From assembly GCA_017436185.1 (NCBI GenBank), contig JAFSDP010000012.1, positions 124,001-188,000 on the forward strand: a stretch of DNA of 64,000 nucleotides. The letters are read 5' to 3'. The translations under genes and the position numbers were made by a program. Below, piece after piece: positions 42,921 through 50,389 of this stretch. The stretch comes from Alistipes sp. (GTDB taxonomy: Bacteria; Bacteroidota; Bacteroidia; Bacteroidales; Rikenellaceae). The first letter of the stretch is position 1. Each line of letters begins with the position of its first letter. The notes under the pieces were generated by a model. The model was not told the origin of the DNA. It searched no databases and was given only the letters and a program-made list of their open reading frames with translations.

Positions 42921-43553
42921 TTATAGGTGCAATCCGAATTTCACTCCGACCGAGAAGTAGAAAATCTCGTCAAAATCGAGCGTGTGATTCGTAGCCTTGG
43001 AGATCAAATCGAGGTCTTTCGACGAGAGTTCGTAGTAGAGCGAAACCGACTTGAAAGGCAAATCGCTCGGCTTAAAATAGTAGGTAACACGTTGCCCCAC
43101 ATAGAGATACAAACGCAATCGAGAGGCAAAACGGTAATAGTTGCCATACTTCGACGGCTCGGACACCCAGTAGTCGCCACCCGAGACGTAGTTGATGTAG
43201 GCACCGCACGAAAAAGGCTCGATACCCAACCGCTCGTGGCAACGGATATTCCAGGGGATGTAGTTCTGTTTGAGGGTAAAGGTAACTTGGGGGTCATCCG
43301 AGAATTTCTCGGGCAGGTAGCCCACGTGGAAGTCGGTCTCCCAACGATTCCACCGTCCGTAATCCCATCCGCAGGCCAACGAAAAGAGCCCCATACCACC
43401 CGCATATTGTCCCTTATAGTGGGTCGGAACGATGCGTTTCCAACCCGAATAGTCGTCGTGCAGTCGCTGTTCGAGGGCGGTCTGCGCCGAGACTCCCGAC
43501 ACAAAGAGGAGGGCAACAGCACAAAGCAGCGATCTAAAAGTAGTGTTGTTCAT
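42921..43553 (-). CDS. hypothetical outer-membrane beta-barrel protein
   Basis: A 210-residue exported protein; signal peptide MNNTTFRSLLCAVALLFVSGVSA. The mature part is rich in Tyr/Trp/Phe and alternating strands (GWDYGRWNRWETDFHVGYL, FASRLRLYLYVGQRVTYYF, SVSLYYELSS) and ends FGLHL; this fits a small barrel. I chose ATG 43553 because it directly precedes a good signal; a longer frame reaches 43571. The start lies inside the end of the metallophosphoesterase gene (stop 43534), so the two are coupled. Not recognised as a known family. Confidence 0.7.
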   Translation of the reverse strand: MNNTTFRSLLCAVALLFVSGVSAQTALEQRLHDDYSGWKRIVPTHYKGQYAGGMGLFSLACGWDYGRWNRWETDFHVGYLPEKFSDDPQVTFTLKQNYIPWNIRCHERLGIEPFSCGAYINYVSGGDYWVSEPSKYGNYYRFASRLRLYLYVGQRVTYYFKPSDLPFKSVSLYYELSSKDLDLISKATNHTLDFDEIFYFSVGVKFGLHL

Positions 43554-44331
43554 AGCTGTAACCATCTTCATTAAGGGTGAAAATCAAAAAGTTGCGCTCG
43601 AAGATGCAGTCGCTCTGAATGTAAAGCATTCCATCTTCGAAGGTGTCGTGCACCTCGAATTTATGGCCGTGCCCATTCAAACAAAACTGTAACGAGGGGA
43701 AACGCATCAACGCCTCGTGAAAGGCAAAGGCCTTGTGACCAAAGAGTTGTTCGGTCAGCGGAGCGGCGTGCATCACGGCTACCGTATGCGCAGCATCGGC
43801 AGGAAACGAGGCCAACTCACGCGCCAAAAAATCCATATCGGGCACGGGATCGAAATCGTTGTACTCCAACGCATTGGTATTCGAGCAGATAAAGCGGAAA
43901 CGCCCCGCAGTAAAGGCAAAGTGTGCAGGGCCGAAGATCTTCTCATAGACCACACGACCCGTAGCGATGCAATCGTGGTTGCCGATAAGGGCAACATAGG
44001 GGAGTGTCAGTTTCTCCAAAATGTCACGCTGACGCTCAAACTCCTCGTTCAGTCCCCAGTCGGTCATATCGCCGCCGTGAATCACAAAGTCGATGTCGGC
44101 GAGCGAATTGATACACTCCACCGCATCCTCGAACTCATCGTACCAGCGCTGCGTATCGCTCAAAAAGACAAAGCGTATTTCACTTTTTGAAGCCGTGCGC
44201 TCTTCGATAAGCGGAATGGTGCGGGCGTGGATATCCCTCGCCCCATCGATGCGGGTATCGTAGGCGTGAAATTCGCTCTGACAAGCCGTCAGCGAGAATA
44301 ACATAATTATATATAGCGCAAGCCTTCTCAT
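43534..44331 (-). CDS. calcineurin-like metallophosphoesterase, lipoprotein
   Basis: A 265-residue exported phosphoesterase. The signal ends in LTAC with lipid cysteine 17 (start ATG 44331; two more Met codons lie just upstream). The five metal motifs of the superfamily appear in order: FLSDTQ, HGGDMTDW, IGNHDC, VMHAAP and NGHGHKFE. Such proteins cut phosphomonoesters or diesters with two metal ions; the substrate is unknown. It lies upstream of the barrel gene on the same strand and diverges from the AraC gene. Confidence 0.85.
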   Translation of the reverse strand: MRRLALYIIMLFSLTACQSEFHAYDTRIDGARDIHARTIPLIEERTASKSEIRFVFLSDTQRWYDEFEDAVECINSLADIDFVIHGGDMTDWGLNEEFERQRDILEKLTLPYVALIGNHDCIATGRVVYEKIFGPAHFAFTAGRFRFICSNTNALEYNDFDPVPDMDFLARELASFPADAAHTVAVMHAAPLTEQLFGHKAFAFHEALMRFPSLQFCLNGHGHKFEVHDTFEDGMLYIQSDCIFERNFLIFTLNEDGYSYEQHYF

Positions 44332-44501
44332 TCGCCGTAGCATTTTACGGTGCAAAATTCGTCAATTTAGCCCCTAAACAAAAGGTGAATTCGGGTAGAT
44401 AATTTGTCATTTTAAGTTTTTGATAGTTCATTTACGTATGGAGGTTGTTCAATATCGGAATACTATACCCGATTTGACCAATAGAGAGCACATAATGCCA
44501 A

Positions 44502-44530
44502 TTTGAGCAGACGAAAAGTTCCTACATTTG
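44502..44530 (+). promoter_or_regulatory. promoter of the AraC-family gene
   Basis: TTTG (44502-44505) and TACATTTG (44523-44530), spaced 17 bp; the transcript would begin about 12 bases before ATG 44549. The rest of 44332-44501 shows nothing. Confidence 0.55.
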
Positions 44531-44548
44531 CAAAAAATTGAAAAACCG

Positions 44549-45472
44549 ATGGACAGCACCAACATACAAAGCATCACCCTTGGCGAAATCATCAACCACG
44601 CCAAGCGCCACAACACACACATCGAGAAGCATACTTACAAGGGGTGTTTGATTGGCCACTATTCAGTCAGCGAGCAAATCAAAGAGCCCTTCTTCGAATA
44701 TCCGACCCGCATCGATGCCATCGTATTCTTTATCTGCACGAAGGGTTGCGCCAAATTCAGATGCAACCTGAAAGAATATACACTCAACGAAGGGTCGTTG
44801 ATGCTCATTCCGCCTCGTAGCCTGGTCAATCGCAGCGAAACCTCCGACGAACACGAAGGCTATGTGGTATTCTTCGATACCGACTATTTGGGAGAGTGCA
44901 ATTTCAACCTCAAACAATTCACGTCACTGATGATGCAAATTTCCGAAAACGTCTGCATCACACTAAACGACACAGAGTTGCAACGTTTGATGCGCTCCAC
45001 CTCGACCCTCGAAGCATTGATTCTCGAACAGATAACATCGAGCTTCCGTGACGACATCATCCGCTCGATGGTCGAGACGTTGATGTATCAATTCTGCGAG
45101 GTGTTTTCGGTGCGCATCGACAGCAAAACTGCCCAGGGCGAGGACAAACTCTCCCGTCAGGAGAACTATTTCCGCAACTTCATCAAGGAGTTGGGCGAGC
45201 ACTACACCGAGCGACAGAATGTGACCTACTACGCCGAGAAGCTCTGCATTTCGTCGCGCTACCTAACGACTATCGTGCGCAAGGTGAGCGGCCTTTCGGT
45301 GACCGATTGGATGAACAAATACCTCTTGATGGAGGCGAAATACCTGCTCAAATACAGCGATATGAGCATCCAGGAGATTGCCTACCGTCTCTCGTTCCCC
45401 GACCAATCGTTCTTCGGCAAATACTTCAAGCAGCACACGGGCGTTTCGCCTTCGACCTACCGAAGCAAATAA
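44549..45472 (+). CDS. AraC-family transcription regulator
   Basis: A 307-residue cytosolic regulator. Residues about 40-190 look like a cupin-type sensing domain (EPFFEYPTRIDAIVFFICTKG, LMLIPPRSLVNRS). The C-terminal two-helix-turn-helix AraC domain follows at about 205-305: AEKLCISSRYLTTIVRKVSG is the first DNA-binding motif and IAYRLSFPDQSFFGKYFKQHTGVSPSTYR the second with the classic family end. It is a stand-alone gene with a tight promoter and a bidirectional terminator; target genes are unknown, the metallophosphoesterase-barrel pair being the nearest. Confidence 0.93.
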   Translation: MDSTNIQSITLGEIINHAKRHNTHIEKHTYKGCLIGHYSVSEQIKEPFFEYPTRIDAIVFFICTKGCAKFRCNLKEYTLNEGSLMLIPPRSLVNRSETSDEHEGYVVFFDTDYLGECNFNLKQFTSLMMQISENVCITLNDTELQRLMRSTSTLEALILEQITSSFRDDIIRSMVETLMYQFCEVFSVRIDSKTAQGEDKLSRQENYFRNFIKELGEHYTERQNVTYYAEKLCISSRYLTTIVRKVSGLSVTDWMNKYLLMEAKYLLKYSDMSIQEIAYRLSFPDQSFFGKYFKQHTGVSPSTYRSK

Positions 45473-45493
45473 GAAAGCGGAGTGCTCCATCCA

Positions 45494-45533
45494 ACAAAAA
45501 AAGACCCCTCGCCATTGGCAAGGGGTCTTTTTC
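45494..45533. terminator. bidirectional terminator between AraC gene and phosphofructokinase
   Basis: GACCCCT and AGGGGTC with GCC/GGC inside, A-run left and T-run right. Confidence 0.85.
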
Positions 45534-45551
45534 TTATCGACGTGTGAGCAA

Positions 45552-46787
45552 TTATGCCCAGTTGAGAATCTTGCGGAAGTCGAACTCCTCGGGGTTCTCG
45601 ACATAGGCCTTGGCAGCCTCGTAGTCGGCCGGCGTGATGGCGTTGATGATGTTCTCAACCACCGACTTGAACTTATCCGAGCTGATGTCCACCAGACGGG
45701 GAGGAATCTTGCCCGTCACGGGATCCTGCAGATCCTTCAGGTAGAGCGGAGCCACGTTACCCTCCGAATCCACATAGACCATACAGCCGGTCTTGCCCTC
45801 CGAGAAGAGCTTGTGAACACCAATACCCAGCTCCGAGCAATAGGTCAAATCGTAGGCGATCGGGGTCTGGCAACGTACCTCGTAACCCAGCTCTACGGGG
45901 CGGCTCTTCACCTTCAAACCGAGGGCCTTCACCTTCTTCTCGATCATCTCGTTGAAGATGTGTGCCTTAGACACCTTACCCAACTCGGGGTGGCCGTGCT
46001 CGTCATACGAGAAGTGGATGCCGCTCTTGGCAATCTCCTCGTCCGAAAGCGAGTGGAACACGCCCTCCGAAATCACGGCGGCACCGTAATCCATACCCAT
46101 CAGCTTACGCTTGAGGATGGCCGAAATCACCAGATTGACAATCTTCTCGACCGTAATCTCGGTCTTATCGAACATCTCGGGAATCACAATCATCGGATAG
46201 TGGCAAGCCTCACCGATACCAAAGGCCAGGTGACCTGCCGAGCGACCCATAGCGGCCAGCACGAACCAGTTACCGCTCGTGCGAGCATCTACATAGACGG
46301 CACGGGCAATCACAGCACCCTTATCCTTGGCCGACTCGTAGCCGAACGTGGGAGCACCCTTCGGCAACGGAAGGTCGTTGTCGATGGTCTTGGGAACGTG
46401 GATGTTGGCGATGGGGTATTGCTTGGCCTCCAAGAACTTGGCGATGCGGTTAGCCGTCGAAGCGGTATCGTCGCCACCCACCGTTACGAGCAACTTGATG
46501 TTGTTGTCGGTGAAGAACTTGAGGTTAAAGTTGTTCTCAAAATCCGAATCCTTCGGCTTGAAACGGCTCATCTGCAAGAACGAACCACCCTGATTGAAGA
46601 TGGCGTCGGCCATCGCAAAGTCAATCTCGACGGTGCGGGGCGTGGGGTTGAAAAGACCCGTGTAACCCTCGTGCAGACCAATCACCTTATAACCGTGGTG
46701 CAGGAAGGTCTTGGCAACGCTGCCTACAACGGTGTTCATACCGGGCGCCGGACCGCCACCGGTCAGAATAGCAATAGCTTCTTTCAT
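45552..46787 (-). CDS. phosphofructokinase, probably PPi-dependent
   Basis: Converts fructose 6-phosphate to the 1,6-bisphosphate. The 411-residue protein has GGGPAPGMNT near the start, VGGDDTAS near residue 104 and PKTIDNDL near 130. The aspartate in the second glycine loop (GGDD rather than GGDG) is the usual mark of pyrophosphate-using enzymes, so PPi is the likely donor, with reversibility in gluconeogenesis. Length fits the PFP branch. It is a single gene, divergent from the small lipoprotein, with TACTTTTG at 46823-46816 as its -7 box. Confidence 0.85.
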   Translation of the reverse strand: MKEAIAILTGGGPAPGMNTVVGSVAKTFLHHGYKVIGLHEGYTGLFNPTPRTVEIDFAMADAIFNQGGSFLQMSRFKPKDSDFENNFNLKFFTDNNIKLLVTVGGDDTASTANRIAKFLEAKQYPIANIHVPKTIDNDLPLPKGAPTFGYESAKDKGAVIARAVYVDARTSGNWFVLAAMGRSAGHLAFGIGEACHYPMIVIPEMFDKTEITVEKIVNLVISAILKRKLMGMDYGAAVISEGVFHSLSDEEIAKSGIHFSYDEHGHPELGKVSKAHIFNEMIEKKVKALGLKVKSRPVELGYEVRCQTPIAYDLTYCSELGIGVHKLFSEGKTGCMVYVDSEGNVAPLYLKDLQDPVTGKIPPRLVDISSDKFKSVVENIINAITPADYEAAKAYVENPEEFDFRKILNWA

Positions 46788-46815
46788 AGTTGATTATTTA
46801 AAAGTTTATAACTTG

Positions 46816-46944
46816 CAAAAGTAAATACAACATTCAAAAATAGTCATTTTTTTTGTATCCACCAACTATTTTCTTTAATAGTTATCTTTCTATGAAAGAT
46901 TTTAGTCGAAAGTGGTCTTATTTATCCTTTTTTGCCTATCTTTG
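46816..46944. promoter_or_regulatory. divergent promoters of phosphofructokinase and the rSAM lipoprotein, with two palindromes
   Basis: Minus strand TACTTTTG (46823-46816) serves the kinase; plus strand TATCTTTG (46937-46944) serves the lipoprotein. Between them AACTATT/AATAGTT (46864-46883) and ATCTTTC/GAAAGAT (46884-46900) form two abutting perfect inverted repeats that could be operators. Confidence 0.5.
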
Positions 46945-46974
46945 CACATTATAGTCACTTAACGACACACTACG

Positions 46975-47205
46975 ATGAAAAAACGAGTTATCTGGGCCGT
47001 GTTGGCTATGTTGGGCTTCTCGACCGCCTGCTCGACCGTCAAGCAAACGCCGCAACAGGGCGAGGGTGCCACGACGGGCGAAGCTACCGAGGTGGATGGC
47101 GAGATCAAGGATCAGCGTATCGTTGTGATGTACGGCGTGCCGTCGCGTGTAACGCAGCCCGTTACGCAGCAGGCGGAGACCGAGCAGAACGAAACCGATA
47201 AATAA
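46975..47205 (+). CDS. small lipoprotein partner of a radical SAM enzyme (rSAM/lipoprotein system)
   Basis: A 76-residue lipoprotein; the signal MKKRVIWAVLAMLGFSTAC has the lipid cysteine at residue 19 and no other cysteine. After a Gln/Gly/Thr-rich linker comes RIVVMYGVPSR near residue 50, followed by a Gln/Glu/Thr-rich end. This matches the putative lipoprotein of the Bacteroidetes rSAM/lipoprotein system (I recall TIGR04134) that always accompanies a radical SAM/SPASM enzyme (TIGR04133). The VVMYGVP block is the likely modification target. The rSAM gene follows by 8 bp. Confidence 0.82.
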   Translation: MKKRVIWAVLAMLGFSTACSTVKQTPQQGEGATTGEATEVDGEIKDQRIVVMYGVPSRVTQPVTQQAETEQNETDK

Positions 47206-47213
47206 GCGTTCCG

Positions 47214-48290
47214 ATGAGTCGTCGCCCGAGCCTCCGCAAACGATTGGCGCTCAGACTCTTCTCCGAGTTATATAAAGAGAAGGTCGAGGCGCATCGTCTC
47301 GATACGCTCTTCTGGGAGTGCACCCTGCGATGCAACCTCCGTTGCCGCCATTGCGGAAGCGATTGCCGAGTCGATGCGACGCAACCCGATATGCCCTTGG
47401 AGGATTTCCTGCGGGTCATCGACACCGAGCTTACGCCTCATATCTTGCCCCGCGAGGTGCTGATCATCCTCTCGGGTGGCGAGGTATTGGTACGTGAAGA
47501 TTTGGAGGAGGCGGGCCGAGCACTCAAGGAGCGAGGCTATGCGTGGGGGATGGTCACCAACGGATTGTTGCTCACCGAGGATCGACTGCAACGACTCATC
47601 GATGCGGGACTTTGCTCCATCTCGGTCAGTTTGGACGGCTTCGAGGAGCAGCACAACTACATCCGCCGCCACAGCGAAAGCTACCGTCGAGCCACCGAGG
47701 CCATTCGCTCCATTGTGCGCCACCCCGAGTTGGCCTTCGATGTGGTGACCTGCCTTACCTCGCCGATGGTCGGCCGTCTGGAGGAGATGAAACAACACCT
47801 CTTGCAGTTGGGCGTAAAGCATTGGCGCATCTTCTCGATCTTCCCCGCAGGACGTGCGGCCGAAGACGAGCAGTTGCAGCTCATCGATGAGGAGTTCACC
47901 ACGCTGCTCGACTTCATCAGCCGCAGCCGCAAAGAGGGTAAAATCGACGTCAGCTACGCCTGCGAGGGCTTTCTGGGTCGCTACGAGGCCGAGGTACGTG
48001 ACCACTTTTACCAATGTGCCGCCGGCATATCGGTCGCCTCAATTCGGGTCGATGGGTCAATTTCGGGTTGTACCTCGATTCGGGCCAACTACCACCAGGG
48101 CAATATCTATCGGGACAGTTTCTGGGAGGTGTGGCAAAACCGTTTCGAAGAGTTCCGCAACCGAAGTTGGGCCAAGACGGGGGAGTGCGAGAAGTGTGAA
48201 ATGTGGCGTTACTGCCAGGGTGGCGGAATGCACCTGCGTGACGATAACGGGCAGTTGATGTACTGCCATTACCAACGAATTAAAGCGTAA
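47214..48290 (+). CDS. radical SAM/SPASM enzyme of the rSAM/lipoprotein system
   Basis: A 358-residue radical SAM protein. CNLRCRHC gives C40, C44 and C47, the iron-sulfur/SAM site, with GGEVL and SVSLDGFEEQHN following in the barrel. The C-terminal SPASM region has many cysteines: YQCAAG, SGCTS, GECEKCEMWRYC and MYCHYQ, for auxiliary clusters. Such enzymes modify ribosomal peptides or proteins; the neighbour lipoprotein is the obvious substrate. The reaction is unknown, and nothing in the sequence shows it. It reads into dsbD 18 bp later. Confidence 0.92.
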   Translation: MSRRPSLRKRLALRLFSELYKEKVEAHRLDTLFWECTLRCNLRCRHCGSDCRVDATQPDMPLEDFLRVIDTELTPHILPREVLIILSGGEVLVREDLEEAGRALKERGYAWGMVTNGLLLTEDRLQRLIDAGLCSISVSLDGFEEQHNYIRRHSESYRRATEAIRSIVRHPELAFDVVTCLTSPMVGRLEEMKQHLLQLGVKHWRIFSIFPAGRAAEDEQLQLIDEEFTTLLDFISRSRKEGKIDVSYACEGFLGRYEAEVRDHFYQCAAGISVASIRVDGSISGCTSIRANYHQGNIYRDSFWEVWQNRFEEFRNRSWAKTGECEKCEMWRYCQGGGMHLRDDNGQLMYCHYQRIKA

Positions 48291-48308
48291 AAACAAATAG
48301 TGAAACGT

Positions 48309-50258
48309 ATGAAAAAACTGATTTCGAAAATGATGCTTATCCTTTCGGCCCTCTTTGCCGTTGGGTCGCTCTCGGCACAGGAGGTGCAGTGGAGCGCCTC
48401 GATTGAGGAGCAGAGCGCCGACGGATGCCGTGTCGTGGTTACGGCCAACATCCCCGAGGGCTACCATATGTACGACCTCGGCCCCTATGTGGGTGGCCCG
48501 CTGGCTACGGCCTTGACCTTCACGGTCGAGGGTGGCGAGACGGTAGGCGAGGTAACGCCGTTGCAGGATGCTCACCGCTACTACGACGATGTATTCTGTA
48601 TGGAGATTGGCACCTATGAGGGGGTAGCAAAATTTGCCCAGAAGATTCGTCTCAACGCCCCTGCGGCCACTATTGCCATCACCACCGAGAGTATGATTTG
48701 CGACGACCAGAGCTGTATGCCGCCGCAAGACAGCGAACTGAAGCTCACCATTGGCGAGCCGACGGCTGCGGCCAACGAGGGTCCGAAGGATGCTGCCGGC
48801 GACAAGGGTCTTTGGGCGCTGATCATCGAGGCCATTCTGTGGGGTTTTGCTGCCCTGCTGACCCCCTGCGTCTTCCCGATGGTGCCGATGACCGTATCGT
48901 ACTTTCTGAAGGGCGAGGGTGGTGTTGCCCGTGGTCGTCTGCGTGCAGCCCTCTACGGTCTCTTCATCGTAGGTCTCTACACGCTGCCCATTGCCGCCAT
49001 CATTCTGATCACCCGCCTGGTGGGTGGCGATTCGGTGACGGCCGACATCTTCAACTGGTTGGCTACGCATTGGTTGCCCAACGTGCTCTTCTTCGTGGTG
49101 TTTATGCTCTTTGCCGCCTCGTTCTTTGGCGCATTCGAGATTACGCTGCCTTCGTGGATGGTCAATAAGTCCGACTCGAAGGCCGACACGAAGGGTCTGG
49201 GCGGTATCTTCTTCCTGGCGCTGACGCTGGTGTTGGTATCGTTCTCGTGCACGGGTCCCATCGTAGGCTCGGTGCTGATTAAATCGACCGCCGGTGAGTT
49301 CTGGTCGCCCATTCTGACGATGCTGGCCTTCTCGGTGGCCTTTGCCCTTCCCTTCACGCTCTTCGCCTTCTTCCCCTCGCTCTTGAAGAACCTGCCGAAG
49401 AGTGGTGGTTGGCTCAACTCGGTGAAGGTCGTTATCGGTTTCATCGAGGTGGCTCTGGGTCTGAAATTCCTCTCGGTTGCCGACCAAGTGTATCACTGGG
49501 GCATTCTGGATCGTGAGGTCTATCTGGCCATCTGGATTGTAGTCTTCACGCTGCTGGGTCTCTACCTGCTGGGCAAAATTAAGTTCGCCCACGACAGCGA
49601 GGTGAAGTATGTGAGCGTTACCCGCCTCACGCTGGCCATCGTGACCTTCTCGTTTGTGGTCTATCTAATTCCGGGTATGTGGGGTGCACCGCTGACCCGT
49701 CTGTCGGGCTACCTGCCGCCCCTCACCTCGCAGGACTTCGTGCTGGGTCAGGGTACGACCGTAGCTCCTACGGCTACGCAGGCTACCCCCGCAGGTCGCA
49801 AGTACAGCGACTTCCTGCACCTGCCGCACGGTCTGGAGGGCTTCTTCGATTTGAAGGAGGCCGAGGCCTATGCCAAGGAGGTAAACAAACCTATCTTCAT
49901 CGACTTCACGGGCCACGGTTGCGTAAATTGCCGTGAGATGGAGATGGCCGTTTGGTCGAACGAGGAGGTACTGTCGATGCTCAAGAACAACTATGTGGTT
50001 TGCGCCCTCTACTCCGACGACAAGAAGGAGGTCGATGAGAGCGATTGGGTCACGACCGACACGGGCCGTGTGCTGAAGCAGTTGGGTAAGATCAACTCGC
50101 ACTACGCCCTGACGACCTACGGCGTGAATGCCCAGCCCTACTATGTGCTGCAGGGCAAGGATGGTAAGCCGCTCGTCGAGCCTCGTGGTTACGATTTGGA
50201 TGTAGCCGCCTTTGCCGACTTCCTCAAGCGAGGGCTGGAGGCCTACAACAAGCAATAG
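48309..50258 (+). CDS. dsbD: DsbD-family thiol:disulfide reductase, thioredoxin fused
   Basis: Moves electrons from cytosolic thioredoxin across the inner membrane to periplasmic proteins. The 649-residue protein has a signal peptide (to about 22), an N-terminal DsbD-alpha domain to about 155 with the cysteines of MICDDQSCMP, then about eight membrane helices with LTPCVFPMVPMT (about 190) and FSCTGPIVGS carrying the two central cysteines. A C-terminal thioredoxin domain carries the CVNC pair in GHGCVNCREM. The start is ATG 48309; GTG 48300 is in frame. It comes directly after the rSAM gene, probably in one operon. Confidence 0.93.
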   Translation: MKKLISKMMLILSALFAVGSLSAQEVQWSASIEEQSADGCRVVVTANIPEGYHMYDLGPYVGGPLATALTFTVEGGETVGEVTPLQDAHRYYDDVFCMEIGTYEGVAKFAQKIRLNAPAATIAITTESMICDDQSCMPPQDSELKLTIGEPTAAANEGPKDAAGDKGLWALIIEAILWGFAALLTPCVFPMVPMTVSYFLKGEGGVARGRLRAALYGLFIVGLYTLPIAAIILITRLVGGDSVTADIFNWLATHWLPNVLFFVVFMLFAASFFGAFEITLPSWMVNKSDSKADTKGLGGIFFLALTLVLVSFSCTGPIVGSVLIKSTAGEFWSPILTMLAFSVAFALPFTLFAFFPSLLKNLPKSGGWLNSVKVVIGFIEVALGLKFLSVADQVYHWGILDREVYLAIWIVVFTLLGLYLLGKIKFAHDSEVKYVSVTRLTLAIVTFSFVVYLIPGMWGAPLTRLSGYLPPLTSQDFVLGQGTTVAPTATQATPAGRKYSDFLHLPHGLEGFFDLKEAEAYAKEVNKPIFIDFTGHGCVNCREMEMAVWSNEEVLSMLKNNYVVCALYSDDKKEVDESDWVTTDTGRVLKQLGKINSHYALTTYGVNAQPYYVLQGKDGKPLVEPRGYDLDVAAFADFLKRGLEAYNKQ

Positions 50259-50282
50259 CGCCGATTTTCGCCGCAACACAAA

Positions 50283-50316
50283 GGTGCAGTCCCAAATGGG
50301 GGATTGCTCCTTTTTT
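50283..50316 (+). terminator. terminator of the rSAM/lipoprotein-dsbD operon
   Basis: GGTGCAGTCCC and GGGATTGCTCC form a hairpin (two non-Watson-Crick pairs), then T6. Confidence 0.75.
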
Positions 50317-50355
50317 ATTTAAGGTATAGGGGATTGCCAAACGGAAAAATTTTCG

Positions 50356-50363
50356 TAGCTTTG
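50356..50363 (+). promoter_or_regulatory. promoter -7 box of the GH127 gene
   Basis: TAGCTTTG, 26 bp before ATG 50390; rules out the in-frame TTG at 50381 less strictly. Confidence 0.5.
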
Positions 50364-50389
50364 TATAAACCGCCAAACTTTTGATTGCG

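Noticed and set aside
50341..50389. TTG 50381 as the GH127 start
   Set aside because: ATG 50390 directly precedes a good signal peptide; the TTG adds three residues without a better ribosome site.
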